From: Bacteroidales bacterium UBA1374
Lineage (GTDB): Bacteria > Bacteroidota > Bacteroidia > Bacteroidales > UBA932
Reading direction: 5' to 3'
NCBI GenBank assembly: GCA_002305545.1
Contig: DBRG01000020.1
Coordinates: forward strand, 5,180 to 69,179
Length of the DNA stretch: 64,000 bases
In this document: one piece after another, positions 8,924 to 18,048 of the stretch
Position numbering within the stretch: position 1 is the first letter of the stretch
Layout: each line of letters begins with the position of its first letter
Program-made: the position numbers and the translations under genes
The notes under the pieces: model-generated
The model's database searches: none
What the model was told of the DNA's origin: nothing
Seen by the model: only the letters and a program-made list of their open reading frames with translations

Positions 8924-10264
8924 TTAATCTATCAGTTGCGCATACAGATCGTATTCATCTGCTTTGGTTATGCAGGCCTTTACAAAAGAACCCGGCCTGA
9001 TATGGGCGGCGTCTTCCAGTATCACGAATCCGTCTACCTCGGGTGCTTCGTATTGCGTTCTTCCCAAAACCGTTGGTTTCACAGTCCCACTGTCCGGGAT
9101 GACAAGGTAATCTGCCAAAACGCTGCATACGGATCCCACCCGAGACTGGTTGTAGGCAAAAGATATGCCTTTTTGCAACTCCATGAGCCTACCGTAACGC
9201 TCACGCTTGACTTTTGCAGGAACCTGGTCTTTAAGGTGTTGTGCCCCATAAGTGCCTGCTTCACGGGAATACGTAAAAGCGCCCATCCTTTCAAACCGTG
9301 CTTCCTTTACAAAGTCAAGCAACTCGAGAAATGCCTGTTCATCTTCACCGGGATGTCCCACCATCAGGGTCGTGCGCAGGCATAACCCCGGTACGAATGT
9401 ACGAAAATCTTCTATCAACCGGAGCGTTTCTGCTTTTGTTGTATTCCTGCGCATTGCCGTCAATACCTTATCTGAAATGTGCTGAAGGGGAATGTCAACG
9501 TATTGGCAGATTTTTGGTTCCCGGGCCATGAGCCGGAGCACATCCAGGGGGAAACCCTGCGGGTAGGTGTACAGCACGCGGATACGTTCTATGCCGTCGA
9601 TGCGGCATAGGCCTTCCATGAGCGAGGCGAGTTCCCTTTTTCCGGTCAGGTCCAGTCCGTAAAAACTGGTATCCTGTGCCACCAGGATCAGTTCCCTGAC
9701 TCCCTGTCCGGCCAGGTGGCCGGCCTCGGCAAGCAATTCATTCATGGGCCGGGAGCGGTGCGGGCCCCGGATAAGGGGAATGGCGCAATAGGCACAGCTG
9801 CGGTCGCAGCCTTCGCTCAGTTTCAGGTAGGCGTAGTGGGCCGGTGTGGAGAGAACCCTTTCGGTGGCCAGGGCCGGGTCATAGGATACGCCAAGGTGTG
9901 CGGCTACCAGGGGAATGTCGGTCACGCCAAAGAAAGCATCCACACCGGGCATTTCCTTTTCCAGTTCTTTTTTGTAACGTTCAGACAAACAGCCCATGAC
10001 AAGGACTTCTCCCAGCCTGCCCTCTTCTTTTGCCTGCAGGGCATCCAGAATGTAGTTGACCGATTCTTCCCTGGCATCATGAATGAATCCACAGGTGTTG
10101 ATCACCAGGGCATCCAGGGGGTAATCTTCTTCAGGAGCATCGGGAATAACCTGGCAGCCACCTGCTTTAAGCTGACGCATAAGGTGTTCACTATCCACCC
10201 GGTTTTTGGAACAGCCCAGTGTATAGACCGATACCCTTTTTGGGATCTGCCGCCTGGTTTGCAC
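8924..10264 (-). CDS. rimO: ribosomal protein uS12 methylthiotransferase
   Basis: The 446-residue enzyme adds a methylthio group to the conserved Asp of ribosomal protein S12. Visible domains in order are the N-terminal MTTase domain with TLGCSKNRVDSEHLM and VINTCGFI cysteines, the radical SAM motif CDRSCAYCAIPLIRG (C-x3-C-x2-C) near residue 152, and a C-terminal TRAM region. SKNRVDSE and the IRGPHRSRP stretch favour RimO over MiaB. The frame opens with GTG (codon at 10262-10264), which shares one base with the TAG stop of the DUF5606 gene, so coupled translation at a GTG start is likely. No nearer ATG gives an intact N terminus. Confidence 0.93.
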   Translation of the reverse strand: MQTRRQIPKRVSVYTLGCSKNRVDSEHLMRQLKAGGCQVIPDAPEEDYPLDALVINTCGFIHDAREESVNYILDALQAKEEGRLGEVLVMGCLSERYKKELEKEMPGVDAFFGVTDIPLVAAHLGVSYDPALATERVLSTPAHYAYLKLSEGCDRSCAYCAIPLIRGPHRSRPMNELLAEAGHLAGQGVRELILVAQDTSFYGLDLTGKRELASLMEGLCRIDGIERIRVLYTYPQGFPLDVLRLMAREPKICQYVDIPLQHISDKVLTAMRRNTTKAETLRLIEDFRTFVPGLCLRTTLMVGHPGEDEQAFLELLDFVKEARFERMGAFTYSREAGTYGAQHLKDQVPAKVKRERYGRLMELQKGISFAYNQSRVGSVCSVLADYLVIPDSGTVKPTVLGRTQYEAPEVDGFVILEDAAHIRPGSFVKACITKADEYDLYAQLID

Positions 10265-10830
10265 TATTTCTGGGTTGTGTGCTGAACCTGCCTGGGAGCT
10301 TTGGCTGCAGCCGGTTTTGCTGCCCTGGCAGCAGGAATGATTGCTTTGGCTGCCGGTTTTTTGGTAACAGGTTTTGTCCCCTTAGCCTCTGAACCCGGAG
10401 CATCTTCTGCCTCTTTCATATCCTTCTCTTCTTCTTCTTCAAAATCAAGGGCATCGGCCGTCTTGAGCAGATTGTACCATTCCAGCACTTTTTTCATGTG
10501 TGAGGGATAAAAGCGGTCCCTGTCGTACTGCGGGATGACTTGTTCAAAAAAAACAGCCATTTCTGCAGGTTCCTTACTATGAGCGGGTGCTTCTTTCTCC
10601 TGGAGGAATTCCTTCATCCGGACAATAACATCCCGCAGCTTCAATTCCTCTTCTGTCTGGGTATATACCGAGATATCCGACAACGATGTCATGCGGGCAC
10701 TGGGCCCCATCCATTTTCTTTTTCCATCTGTAAGGGATTCGACTACCACACCCCCATTGCTTTGGGCCAGGTAGCGGTACAAACCGGGTTGTCCCCCTAC
10801 TGACAGGATTTTTGTAAGATCAGTTTTCAT
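10264..10830 (-). CDS. DUF5606 family protein
   Basis: The 188-residue cytoplasmic protein matches the Bacteroidota-specific DUF5606 family in its first 70 residues (TKILSVGGQPGLYRYLAQ, VVVESLTDGKRKW and DISVYTQTEEELKLRDVI). No function is established for the family to my knowledge. The tail from about residue 135 is low complexity, first acidic (DFEEEEEKDMKEAEDA) and then rich in Ala, Lys and Pro, and is probably disordered. Its start lies 11 bases inside the end of coaE and its stop overlaps the GTG start of rimO, so it belongs to the same operon. The fixed position beside coaE and rimO suggests a housekeeping role. Confidence 0.85.
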   Translation of the reverse strand: MKTDLTKILSVGGQPGLYRYLAQSNGGVVVESLTDGKRKWMGPSARMTSLSDISVYTQTEEELKLRDVIVRMKEFLQEKEAPAHSKEPAEMAVFFEQVIPQYDRDRFYPSHMKKVLEWYNLLKTADALDFEEEEEKDMKEAEDAPGSEAKGTKPVTKKPAAKAIIPAARAAKPAAAKAPRQVQHTTQK

Positions 10831-11431
10831 TGTGGTTTAGTGTAATATTCATCATATGTTGGTGTACTTCAAGAACACGGGGCAGTAAAGCCTGGTTGTT
10901 GTCCGAAACAATTACAAAATCTGCCCTGGCTTCTCTCTGCTCATCTGTCCATTGTTTGTCCATCCTGGCCAATACAGATTGGATAAGGGCATTGTCCCTG
11001 CCGGCTACCCTGTTGATTCTGAGTTCACTGTCAGCCGATACTGTCAGAATCCGGGTAGCTTGAAAAGGAGGATCCATTTCCAATAAAATGGCACTCTCAA
11101 AAATCACGTAAGGAGCAGTGGAAGCATATGCCCATTTGAGAAAATCCCTGACTACGTAAGGATGGACTGCCTGGTTTATTCTTTTTAGCAACTCTGTGTC
11201 ATTGAAGATCAGGGAAGCCATCTTCCGGATATCCGGTTCTCCGTTTATGAAAATGTCCGGACCGAGAATACCGCTAAGCATGTCCCTCAGAGTAGGGTCC
11301 TCGCGATAAAGTTGTTTGGTGCGGGCGTCTGAATCGTATGCAGGAATTCCCAGGGCGTTGAATATCCGTGTCACGTAGCTTTTGCCACTGCCAATTCCTC
11401 CCGTAATGCCAAGTATTATGGTTGTTTTCAT
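10820..11431 (-). CDS. coaE: dephospho-CoA kinase
   Basis: The 203-residue protein catalyses the last step of coenzyme A synthesis, phosphorylating the 3'-hydroxyl of dephospho-CoA with ATP. The P-loop GITGGIGSGKSYVTRIF is at residues 8-24, followed by the IPAYDSDARTKQLY segment and the HPYVVRDFLKWA segment typical of CoaE. Length is normal. Its start is three bases after the stop of the YbbR-like gene and its 3' end overlaps the DUF5606 gene. Confidence 0.95.
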   Translation of the reverse strand: MKTTIILGITGGIGSGKSYVTRIFNALGIPAYDSDARTKQLYREDPTLRDMLSGILGPDIFINGEPDIRKMASLIFNDTELLKRINQAVHPYVVRDFLKWAYASTAPYVIFESAILLEMDPPFQATRILTVSADSELRINRVAGRDNALIQSVLARMDKQWTDEQREARADFVIVSDNNQALLPRVLEVHQHMMNITLNHNEN

Positions 11432-11434
11432 GGC

Positions 11435-12379
11435 TTAGTAACGATTCTGGATTATTCCGTCCACGAATTGCGGTGTCATTTGTAAGTGGCTGATCATTAC
11501 GGGTGCCTCTTCCAGGGCCGGAGTAATCTTGCCCCCGGCTTTCCCGGTGAATTCGTTATAATCTACTACCAGGGAGAAATCCCCGGCACCTATGCTGGCA
11601 GCCTCATCAAAAGGACATCGGAATTGCAGGGTAACCTTGTCGGGAAGTATGATCAATTCCCTGCGAGAAGGCACATTGCGTGTTGTCACAGGAACCTCGA
11701 CAGACATTTCCACATAACGGGAAACCATGACCTCATAATTGATCTCTGACCGGGAGAGGCGCGCATTGGCAGGGATTTCCAGGCGGGCTATGCCTTCTAC
11801 AGTCTGATCCAGATTATTTAGAGTAACCTTTCTTGTCCTGACTTCCCGAATGAGGTCCAGGTAGGGTTCCTCTGCATAGACCAGAACACTGTCAGGGTAG
11901 GCACGTACAGGTTCAAATGACATATACTGAGGCATATATGATATGTCCGAAACAAATTGGACAGGAACAAACCTGGATTGGACCTGCCGGTATTCAAGAC
12001 GGATGGTGTCACTCAGAATGGTCTCTACCTGAAAATCCTCACCCAGGGCATCGTTCACCAGGTTGTGTATATCGTCTGCCAGCAGGAAAAACTTATCATT
12101 TTTGTCCGGATACTTCCCCATCAGGGTCTGATCTGCAAAAATTTTTACAGAAGGTGACTTTTTCCGCCAGGAATAACGGATTATGTAAAATCCCCTTGTT
12201 TTTCCACGAAGAAAAAGGGTGTTGTCTGCCTGTGAAATGTTGGCACGTCCGTCCAGATTGGTTTCGACTTCCAGCGGAAAACGGAAATAGGCGGTGTACT
12301 CATTGGATAACGTATACACCACCCACAGGAAGAAGGCTGCGGCAATACACAGGATCAATACCCATCTGGACCGTTTCAT
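11435..12379 (-). CDS. YbbR-like (CdaR-type) domain membrane-anchored protein
   Basis: The 314-residue product has one N-terminal membrane segment (WVLILCIAAAFFLWVVYTLS) and an extracytoplasmic part with repeated YbbR-type beta motifs, for instance FRFPLEVETNLDGRANISQ and PVQFVSDISYMPQYMSFEPV followed by the PDSVLVYAEE element. YbbR domains act in CdaR as modulators of diadenylate cyclase in other bacteria; no cyclase gene is adjacent here, so the role is unknown. Its place between yajC and coaE is common in Bacteroidales genomes as I recall. Confidence 0.75.
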   Translation of the reverse strand: MKRSRWVLILCIAAAFFLWVVYTLSNEYTAYFRFPLEVETNLDGRANISQADNTLFLRGKTRGFYIIRYSWRKKSPSVKIFADQTLMGKYPDKNDKFFLLADDIHNLVNDALGEDFQVETILSDTIRLEYRQVQSRFVPVQFVSDISYMPQYMSFEPVRAYPDSVLVYAEEPYLDLIREVRTRKVTLNNLDQTVEGIARLEIPANARLSRSEINYEVMVSRYVEMSVEVPVTTRNVPSRRELIILPDKVTLQFRCPFDEAASIGAGDFSLVVDYNEFTGKAGGKITPALEEAPVMISHLQMTPQFVDGIIQNRY

Positions 12380-12409
12380 AGGCCATACTTTGGAGGCTCG
12401 TTTTTTTGA

Positions 12410-12739
12410 TTAGCTGCCTTGCTGAATGTCTGAAGAATCCTTTACAAGGGTTGATTTATCCACCCTTATCTTAACATTGGCGTCCACTTCCAGCAAAACA
12501 TAATTTTCCTTAACTTCGGTTATTGTACCGTAGATTCCGCCGGCTGTTATGACTTTATCTCCCTTTTTCAGGTTATCGCGGTATTCTTTCAGTTCTTTCT
12601 GACGTTTTTTTTGCGGACGTATCATTAAAAAATACATCACTACAAAAATGGCAGCCATCATTATGAGAAAAGTCCAGTTGCCACCTGCGCCGGTTGCGGT
12701 TTTTGTTGCTTGTTCCTGTAAAATTATTAGTGTGCTCAT
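12410..12739 (-). CDS. yajC: Sec translocon accessory subunit YajC
   Basis: The 109-residue protein has one membrane segment (FLIMMAAIFVVMYFLMIRP) followed at once by QKKRQKELKEYRDNLKKGDK and then VITAGGIYGTITEVKENYVL, the classical YajC layout. YajC associates with SecDF and the SecYEG channel in the inner membrane. The gene lies between nusB and the YbbR-like gene. Confidence 0.94.
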   Translation of the reverse strand: MSTLIILQEQATKTATGAGGNWTFLIMMAAIFVVMYFLMIRPQKKRQKELKEYRDNLKKGDKVITAGGIYGTITEVKENYVLLEVDANVKIRVDKSTLVKDSSDIQQGS

Positions 12740-12780
12740 TGTTGATAATTTGTTTTGTTAGTTTATTGTTTTTGTTTTCT

Positions 12781-13734
12781 TTACTTCTTTTGTTTCTCTA
12801 CAAGTCCCCTGCCACGTTTTGCAACAACTCCTTCCTGGGCAAGATGTTTAATCACCTTGTCAAGGATCCCGTTTACAAACATTTTTGAATTCTCTGTGCT
12901 GTAATACTTTGAAATTTCGACCATTTCGTTGAGTGTGACTTTAACGGGAATCTGAGGAAAGGCGACGGCTTCTGAAACGCCCAGAACAATGAGTATGGAA
13001 TCGGTTCCGGCAATACGCTCCAGATCCCAGTTCTGTGCAAATTTTTCGATAAATGCAGCATATTCATTATAATGTATCAGGGAATGCGCCAGCAGACCTG
13101 TGGCAAAATCCTTGTCTTCCTGGTTGTTAAACAGCGATGGGTGTGCCGGGAAACTCATCCCGGCCTTCATGCCGGCAAGTTGTGCCAGAATGACATTACA
13201 AACGTATGCTATATCATCTGCCCAATAAAGGCTCTGATCTTCCAGTAAATTATATAGATCCGGGTCTTCATCGGGCTGGTTGCAGAAGAATTGCTGCATC
13301 AATTTAAGATCGGCATCAAAATCGGACTCCTGCGGAGCACTCATGTATTCAACAAAATAAGGTTCTTCCTTCAATTGATCATACAATTTTTTGACATAAG
13401 CCCTCTGTGCTGTCCAGTTGAGCCCGTGTTCCCGGGCGCGTAGCAGGTCTTTGTCCTGTTCAAGGGCAGCAATGATCTTGTTATTGACAAAACGAGGGTT
13501 TGGGTGCATTTCCTCTTCCGTTGGCTGGTATTTCTGCAACCCTATGTCTATCCGGTCCTGCGCATAGTGAGCCAGCGCAACGGGCAGTGATAGTAAAAGG
13601 AAATACAATTGCCTGGTCTTTTCGAGGCTGGTTAGAAGTTCTTTTTCCGCGACAGCCTGGTCAAAATTTTGTGAATGAACACTGCTGAATAAAACCTTAA
13701 AAACCTTGACACGAATAAACCGCCTGCTTAGCAT
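12781..13734 (-). CDS. nusB: transcription antitermination factor NusB
   Basis: The 317-residue protein carries the NusB fold in its C-terminal half (LAHSLIHYNEYAAFIEKFAQ, NWDLERIAGTDSILIVLGVS, VTLNEMVEISKYYSTENSKM, FVNGILDKVIKHL). The N terminus MLSRRFIRVKVFKVLFS is also typical. It is about twice the length of the enterobacterial protein because of a long N-terminal helical extension, which is the usual form in Bacteroidota. NusB joins NusE/S10 on boxA RNA to prevent early termination of rRNA transcription. It opens the long minus-strand operon and has a divergent promoter region shared with the PUR protein gene. Confidence 0.9.
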   Translation of the reverse strand: MLSRRFIRVKVFKVLFSSVHSQNFDQAVAEKELLTSLEKTRQLYFLLLSLPVALAHYAQDRIDIGLQKYQPTEEEMHPNPRFVNNKIIAALEQDKDLLRAREHGLNWTAQRAYVKKLYDQLKEEPYFVEYMSAPQESDFDADLKLMQQFFCNQPDEDPDLYNLLEDQSLYWADDIAYVCNVILAQLAGMKAGMSFPAHPSLFNNQEDKDFATGLLAHSLIHYNEYAAFIEKFAQNWDLERIAGTDSILIVLGVSEAVAFPQIPVKVTLNEMVEISKYYSTENSKMFVNGILDKVIKHLAQEGVVAKRGRGLVEKQKK

Positions 13735-13759
13735 ACCTTTTAAATCAAAAAGAAACTCT

Positions 13760-13799
13760 GCAAATATACAGTTTTAAAGCAAATATATTTTATATTTGC
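13760..13799. promoter_or_regulatory. divergent promoter region between nusB and the PUR protein gene
   Basis: The 9-mer GCAAATATA occurs at 13760-13768 and again at 13779-13787, and its complement TATATTTGC lies at 13791-13799. Two of these copies supply perfect TAnnTTTG -7 boxes: 13761-13768 for nusB on the minus strand and 13791-13798 for the gene at 13821 on the plus strand, each about 22-26 bases before the start codon. The repeated, partly palindromic layout could also be a binding site for a regulator. No convincing TTTG -33 element is visible at the usual spacing. Confidence 0.5.
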
Positions 13800-13820
13800 G
13801 TTGTTTAATAAATAATACCT

Positions 13821-14165
13821 ATGTATTTTGAAGATTATGAAAGTTCCTCAAATGCGGAACACAGAGGAGAAGATGTTTTTTCCAAACCCGTACGCGCCGG
13901 TAAAAGAACGTATTTTTTTGATGTAAAGGCTACCAAAGGAAACGACTATTATCTGACCATAACAGAAAGCAAGCGCCGTGTAGATAAGGACGGACGGTTC
14001 TCATATGAAAAACATAAAATATTTCTATACAAGGAGGATTTTGAAAAATTCGCAGAGGGACTGGAAGAAGTTGTCAAATACATAAAAGACCGGATTCCTG
14101 TGACAGAATCCAGACCCAACGAGTTCACCAATGTCAGTTTTGATGATCTGAACAAAGAATCATGA
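13821..14165 (+). CDS. PUR-alpha-like nucleic-acid-binding protein (DUF3276)
   Basis: The 114-residue protein matches the single PUR domain family DUF3276 of Bacteroidota, with FSKPVRAGKRTYFFDVKATK, NDYYLTITESKRRVDKDG and the YEKHKIFLYKEDFEKFAEGL stretch. Members of this group, such as BpuR of Borrelia, bind single-stranded DNA and RNA; the role here is probably RNA or DNA binding in the cytoplasm. Its stop overlaps the stop of the converging DUF486 gene by six bases. Confidence 0.87.
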   Translation: MYFEDYESSSNAEHRGEDVFSKPVRAGKRTYFFDVKATKGNDYYLTITESKRRVDKDGRFSYEKHKIFLYKEDFEKFAEGLEEVVKYIKDRIPVTESRPNEFTNVSFDDLNKES

Positions 14166-14549
14166 GGCCTGCGCTGGCGTTTTGAACACCAGGTAGACGG
14201 CTGCAACTAGCAGGAAAAATGCCAGGATGTGATTCCATCTGAATTGTTCGGTTCTGAACACTACCAGCGCAAATACAGTGAACACACTGAGTGAAACCAC
14301 TTCCTGGATCACTTTCAATTGAATAAGAGACAAAGGCCCCCCATTGCCCATATAACCGATACGGTTTGCAGGGACCTGGAAACAGTACTCGGCAAATGCT
14401 ATGCCCCAGCTGATAAGGATTATGGCAATCAAAGGCAATGACTGGAACCATTTCATGGATCCAAACTTCAAGTGTCCGTACCAGGCAAAAGTCATGAATA
14501 CATTGGATAGTACGAGCAGTAATACGGTATAGAGGGTTTTCATCTGCAC
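14160..14549 (-). CDS. DUF486 family small multidrug-resistance-like membrane protein
   Basis: The 129-residue protein has four hydrophobic segments and matches the DUF486 group of the DMT superfamily: LLLVLSNVFMTFAWYGHLKF, the ILISWGIAFAEYCFQVPANR segment, IGYMGNGGPLSLIQLKVIQE, and the closing AFFLLVAAVYLVFK. It resembles small inner-membrane transporters, but no substrate is known. The ATG at 14549 or the one two codons later (14543) could be used. It follows the aminotransferase gene by three bases and probably shares its transcript. Confidence 0.82.
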   Translation of the reverse strand: MQMKTLYTVLLLVLSNVFMTFAWYGHLKFGSMKWFQSLPLIAIILISWGIAFAEYCFQVPANRIGYMGNGGPLSLIQLKVIQEVVSLSVFTVFALVVFRTEQFRWNHILAFFLLVAAVYLVFKTPAQAS

Positions 14550-14552
14550 CGC

Positions 14553-15749
14553 TTACCGGCGTCCGGGATATTGTTTCAGTGCTTCTTCCAGGCAATCCAT
14601 TGCATTGGAAATGTCTTCTTTCTTAAGGACATAGGCTATACGCACCTCGTTCAGTCCTTTGCCCGGTGTTGCATAGAAACCGGCAGCGGGAGCCACCATG
14701 ACAGTCTGGCCTTTGTAACTAAAGCTTTCCAGGAGCCATTGGGCAAATTTGTCGGCATCGTCAACCGGCAGGCGGGCAGTTGTATAGAAAGCGCCCATGG
14801 GCATGGGAGAATAGACGCCCGGGATCTTGTTCAACCGGTCAACCATCAGGTTGCGCCTGCTAATATATTCCTGTTTTACTGCTTCAAAATATTCCTGCGG
14901 GGTGGCCAGGGCTCCTTCGCCAGCGATCTGACCCAGGGCAGGAGCACACAGGCGGGCCTGGGCAAAACGCAACACGGCGCTCATGACTTCCTTATTGTGG
15001 GAAGCTATGCATCCTATGCGTACGCCACAAAGACTGTAGCGCTTTGATACAGAATCTATTAAAATAACATTTTGTTCTGCTCCGGGTATGTTCATGCAGG
15101 AAAAATGGGGTTCATCCGAATAGCAGAACTCCCTGTAAACTTCGTCTGATAGCAGGAAAAGATTGTGCTTCTTAACAATCTCGCCCAACAACAGTATGTC
15201 ATGCCTGGAGTAAAGGGTTCCTGTGGGATTCCCCGGGCTGTTTATCAGTATGGCCTTGGTCCTGGGGGAGATGTACTTTTCAACTTCCGACATCGGAGGC
15301 AGGGCAAACCCGTTTTCAATGGTGGTTGTTACGGGTACGAATTTGACACCCGCCATCAGGCCAAAAGTGTTATAATTGGTGTAAAAAGGTTCAAAAACAA
15401 TGACTTCGTCACCAGGGTTGCAGCATACCTTCAATCCTATCTGCAAAGCCTCGGAACCACCTATGGTAACAATAATCTCGTCATATTGAAGCTTGATGTT
15501 CACATCCTGGTAATACTTTGCCAAACCTCTGCGGTATGATTCAATACCTGCCGAATGCGGGTAAGAAACCAGTTTGAGGTCGATGTTCCGTATCGGTTCC
15601 AAAGCTTCTTTGGGAGAATCGATATCGGGTTGGCCGATATTGAGGTGATATACTTTGATTCCGCGTTTTTTTGCTGCCTCGGCATAAGGGACCAGCTTTC
15701 TGATGGGAGATGCCGGCATTTTCCTTGACAATTCAGATATACCTAACAT
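14553..15749 (-). CDS. class I/II pyridoxal-phosphate aminotransferase
   Basis: The 398-residue cytoplasmic enzyme has the fold type I aminotransferase motifs NIGQPDIDSP, VTIGGSEALQIGLKVCCNPG, INSPGNPTGTLYSRHDI, LLSDEVYREFCY and the PLP lysine in SVSKRYSLCGVRIGC. It resembles the aspartate or broad-range aminotransferases of the AspC/AraT kind. I start at the ATG at 15747-15749 (MLGISELSRK), since 11 further upstream residues overlap the promoter box. It is divergent from type III glutamine synthetase, which suggests a general nitrogen metabolism context, but the exact substrate is unknown. Confidence 0.85.
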   Translation of the reverse strand: MLGISELSRKMPASPIRKLVPYAEAAKKRGIKVYHLNIGQPDIDSPKEALEPIRNIDLKLVSYPHSAGIESYRRGLAKYYQDVNIKLQYDEIIVTIGGSEALQIGLKVCCNPGDEVIVFEPFYTNYNTFGLMAGVKFVPVTTTIENGFALPPMSEVEKYISPRTKAILINSPGNPTGTLYSRHDILLLGEIVKKHNLFLLSDEVYREFCYSDEPHFSCMNIPGAEQNVILIDSVSKRYSLCGVRIGCIASHNKEVMSAVLRFAQARLCAPALGQIAGEGALATPQEYFEAVKQEYISRRNLMVDRLNKIPGVYSPMPMGAFYTTARLPVDDADKFAQWLLESFSYKGQTVMVAPAAGFYATPGKGLNEVRIAYVLKKEDISNAMDCLEEALKQYPGRR

Positions 15750-15779
15750 AGTGATAATTGATTTGTGAAATTTAATCCG

Positions 15780-15830
15780 CAAAGATAAACCTTTCTTTAA
15801 ACAAAAGACAATAATAATTTCCTATTTTTG
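15780..15830. promoter_or_regulatory. divergent promoters of aminotransferase and glutamine synthetase
   Basis: Two TAnnTTTG boxes are visible. TATCTTTG lies on the minus strand at 15780-15787, about 30 bases before the aminotransferase ATG, and TATTTTTG lies on the plus strand at 15823-15830, 22 bases before the glutamine synthetase ATG. The spacing on the plus side is the same as that seen for several other genes in this window. Confidence 0.5.
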
Positions 15831-15852
15831 TTGTTTACATAATTATCTTTAG

Positions 15853-18036
15853 ATGTCATCATTCAGACACAAAGCACTATCAGAGTTTTCCTCCCACAAA
15901 GCAGAACGTTTTTGTATTGAAAACAAACCGGTGTCTTCTTTTTTCGGACAAAATGTATTTGATCTGAAAAAAATGAAGAATTACCTACCCGAAGAAGCAT
16001 ATGATGCTGTAGTTACCGCTATTGAAAAGAAATCCAAAATTGACAGGAGCGTTGCCTCCCATGTTGCAGAAGGAATGCGTTCGTGGGCTATGGAGCGTGG
16101 GGCAACCCATTATACACACTGGTTTCACCCCCTGAACGAGACCACGGCAGAAAAGCACGAAGCCTTCATACGTCCGTATTCAAATGGTTGTGCCATTGAA
16201 CAATTCGTTGGGGATTCCCTCATTCAGCAGGAGCCCGATGCATCGAGCTTCCCCAGCGGCGGCTTGCGTAATACATTTGAAGCCCGCGGCTATACTGCCT
16301 GGGACCCGGGTTCTCCTGCCTTTATAATGGATCAGACGCTTTGTATCCCGACCATCTTTGTTTCCTATACCGGAGATGCCCTGGACATCAAGACCCCTCA
16401 CCTGAAATCCCTGCAGGTCCTGGACCAGGCTGCCACGGCCGTGGCCCGTTATTTTGATCCCGCCACAGAAAACGTGAATGTGATCTATGGTCTGGAACAG
16501 GAATATTTTGTAGTGGACCTGGCCCTATACCGTGCCCGCCCGGACTTTATGCTCTGCGACAGAACATTGCAGGGCCACACCGCTGCAAAGGACCAGCAAC
16601 TGGAAGACCATTATTTCGGTAACATTCCTTCGCGGGTCATGGCTTTTATGAAAGATTTCGAGACCGAAGCCTACAAATTGGGCGTTTACATAAAAACACG
16701 TCACAACGAGGTGGCTCCCAATCAGTTTGAATTTGCACCCTATCACGAGGAAGCCAACCTGGCCGTTGACCATAACCAGATGATCATGATGGTGATGAGG
16801 AAACTGGCAAAAAAACACAACCTGAAGGTTATCTTCCACGAAAAACCATATGCCGGAATCAACGGTTCGGGCAAGCACTGCAACTGGAGCCTCTGCACCA
16901 ACAAAGGAATAAATGTGTTGGCTCCGGGCAAAACACCCCAGGACAACCTGCAATTCCTGAGCTTTATTGCCTGCACGCTCAAAGCGGTGCACCAACACCA
17001 CTATTTGATCATGTCTGCGGTGGCCAGCCTCAGCAATTCCTACCGTCTTGGCGGAGCCGAGGCACCTCCTTGTGTGCTGTCTGCTTTTATGGGGAGCACC
17101 CTTGACGAGTTGCTGGACGTTATTGATAAGGGAGGGCCGAGGCGAACCAAGGGAGGCGAGCGTTCACGCATGGATGTGGTGGTGATGGTTCCCGAGATCT
17201 TTCCGGATAACACAGACAGGAACAGGACCTCGCCCTTTGCCTTTACCGGGGACCGCTTTGAATTCAGGGCCATAGGCGCTTCGGCGAATGCAGCCTCGGC
17301 CATGCTGTTCCTGAACACGGCTGTGGCCCAGCAATTGAAATTATTTAAAATGCTGGTTGACAAAGAGATAGAAAAAGGCATACAGCTGGAAGAAGCCTTG
17401 ATGAAGACCATTCAGAAATTTGTTAAGGAATCCAGGGATATCCGTTTTGAAGGAAACGGGTACAGCGAGCAATGGCACCAGGAGGCCGAAAAGCGGGGAT
17501 TGCGCGGGATAGAGGATGTGCCTGCATCGACCAGTGCGTTGCTGGAGGAGAAGACCATAGCCCTGATGGAGGAAATGTGCGTGATGAACCGTCGCGAGCT
17601 GGAGGCCAGGTACGAGGTAAAAAATCAGATGTATGTCAAAAAATTGCAGATAGAAGCCCGGGTGCTCGGCGATCTTGCGATCAACCATTTTGTACCTACC
17701 GCCATCCGCCATGAAAACCTGCTGCTCGAAAATGTGAAAGGATTAAGGGATGTGTTTCCGGCTGACGAATACGAAGAACTGGCCTCAACACAGCTGAAGG
17801 CCTTGAGGAAAACGGCCGGCTACGTGAATGAAATAAGGAATCTGGTACATCTTTTGATTGAAGCCAGGAAGAAAGCCAATAAAGTGGAATCGTTGCACGA
17901 AAGAGCCCGCGAATATGCGGCGGCAGTGATGCCGGTGATGGAGCGCATACGAGATTGTGCAGACCACATGGAGATGATTGTGGATGATGAATTGTGGCCG
18001 CTCCCAAAATACAGGGAACTTCTGTTCCTCAGATAA
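15853..18036 (+). CDS. glnN: glutamine synthetase type III
   Basis: The 727-residue length and sequence identify the GSIII form of glutamine synthetase, which makes glutamine from glutamate, ammonia and ATP. Visible features are FSSHKAERFCIENKPVSSFF near the N terminus, GLEQEYFVVD with catalytic glutamates, the KTRHNEVAPNQFEFAPYHEE block and GINGSGKHCNWSLCTNKGIN, followed by RIGAEAPP-like residues (YRLGGAEAPPCVLS). GSIII is the main glutamine synthetase in Bacteroides. The gene is followed 12 bases later by purM, whose pathway uses glutamine, so cotranscription with purine synthesis is plausible. Confidence 0.96.
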   Translation: MSSFRHKALSEFSSHKAERFCIENKPVSSFFGQNVFDLKKMKNYLPEEAYDAVVTAIEKKSKIDRSVASHVAEGMRSWAMERGATHYTHWFHPLNETTAEKHEAFIRPYSNGCAIEQFVGDSLIQQEPDASSFPSGGLRNTFEARGYTAWDPGSPAFIMDQTLCIPTIFVSYTGDALDIKTPHLKSLQVLDQAATAVARYFDPATENVNVIYGLEQEYFVVDLALYRARPDFMLCDRTLQGHTAAKDQQLEDHYFGNIPSRVMAFMKDFETEAYKLGVYIKTRHNEVAPNQFEFAPYHEEANLAVDHNQMIMMVMRKLAKKHNLKVIFHEKPYAGINGSGKHCNWSLCTNKGINVLAPGKTPQDNLQFLSFIACTLKAVHQHHYLIMSAVASLSNSYRLGGAEAPPCVLSAFMGSTLDELLDVIDKGGPRRTKGGERSRMDVVVMVPEIFPDNTDRNRTSPFAFTGDRFEFRAIGASANAASAMLFLNTAVAQQLKLFKMLVDKEIEKGIQLEEALMKTIQKFVKESRDIRFEGNGYSEQWHQEAEKRGLRGIEDVPASTSALLEEKTIALMEEMCVMNRRELEARYEVKNQMYVKKLQIEARVLGDLAINHFVPTAIRHENLLLENVKGLRDVFPADEYEELASTQLKALRKTAGYVNEIRNLVHLLIEARKKANKVESLHERAREYAAAVMPVMERIRDCADHMEMIVDDELWPLPKYRELLFLR

Positions 18037-18048
18037 AGCCTACAAATA

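Noticed and set aside
10264..10830. Histone H1-like protein because of the Ala/Lys/Pro-rich tail
   Set aside because: The N-terminal half matches DUF5606 and only the disordered tail has histone-like composition.
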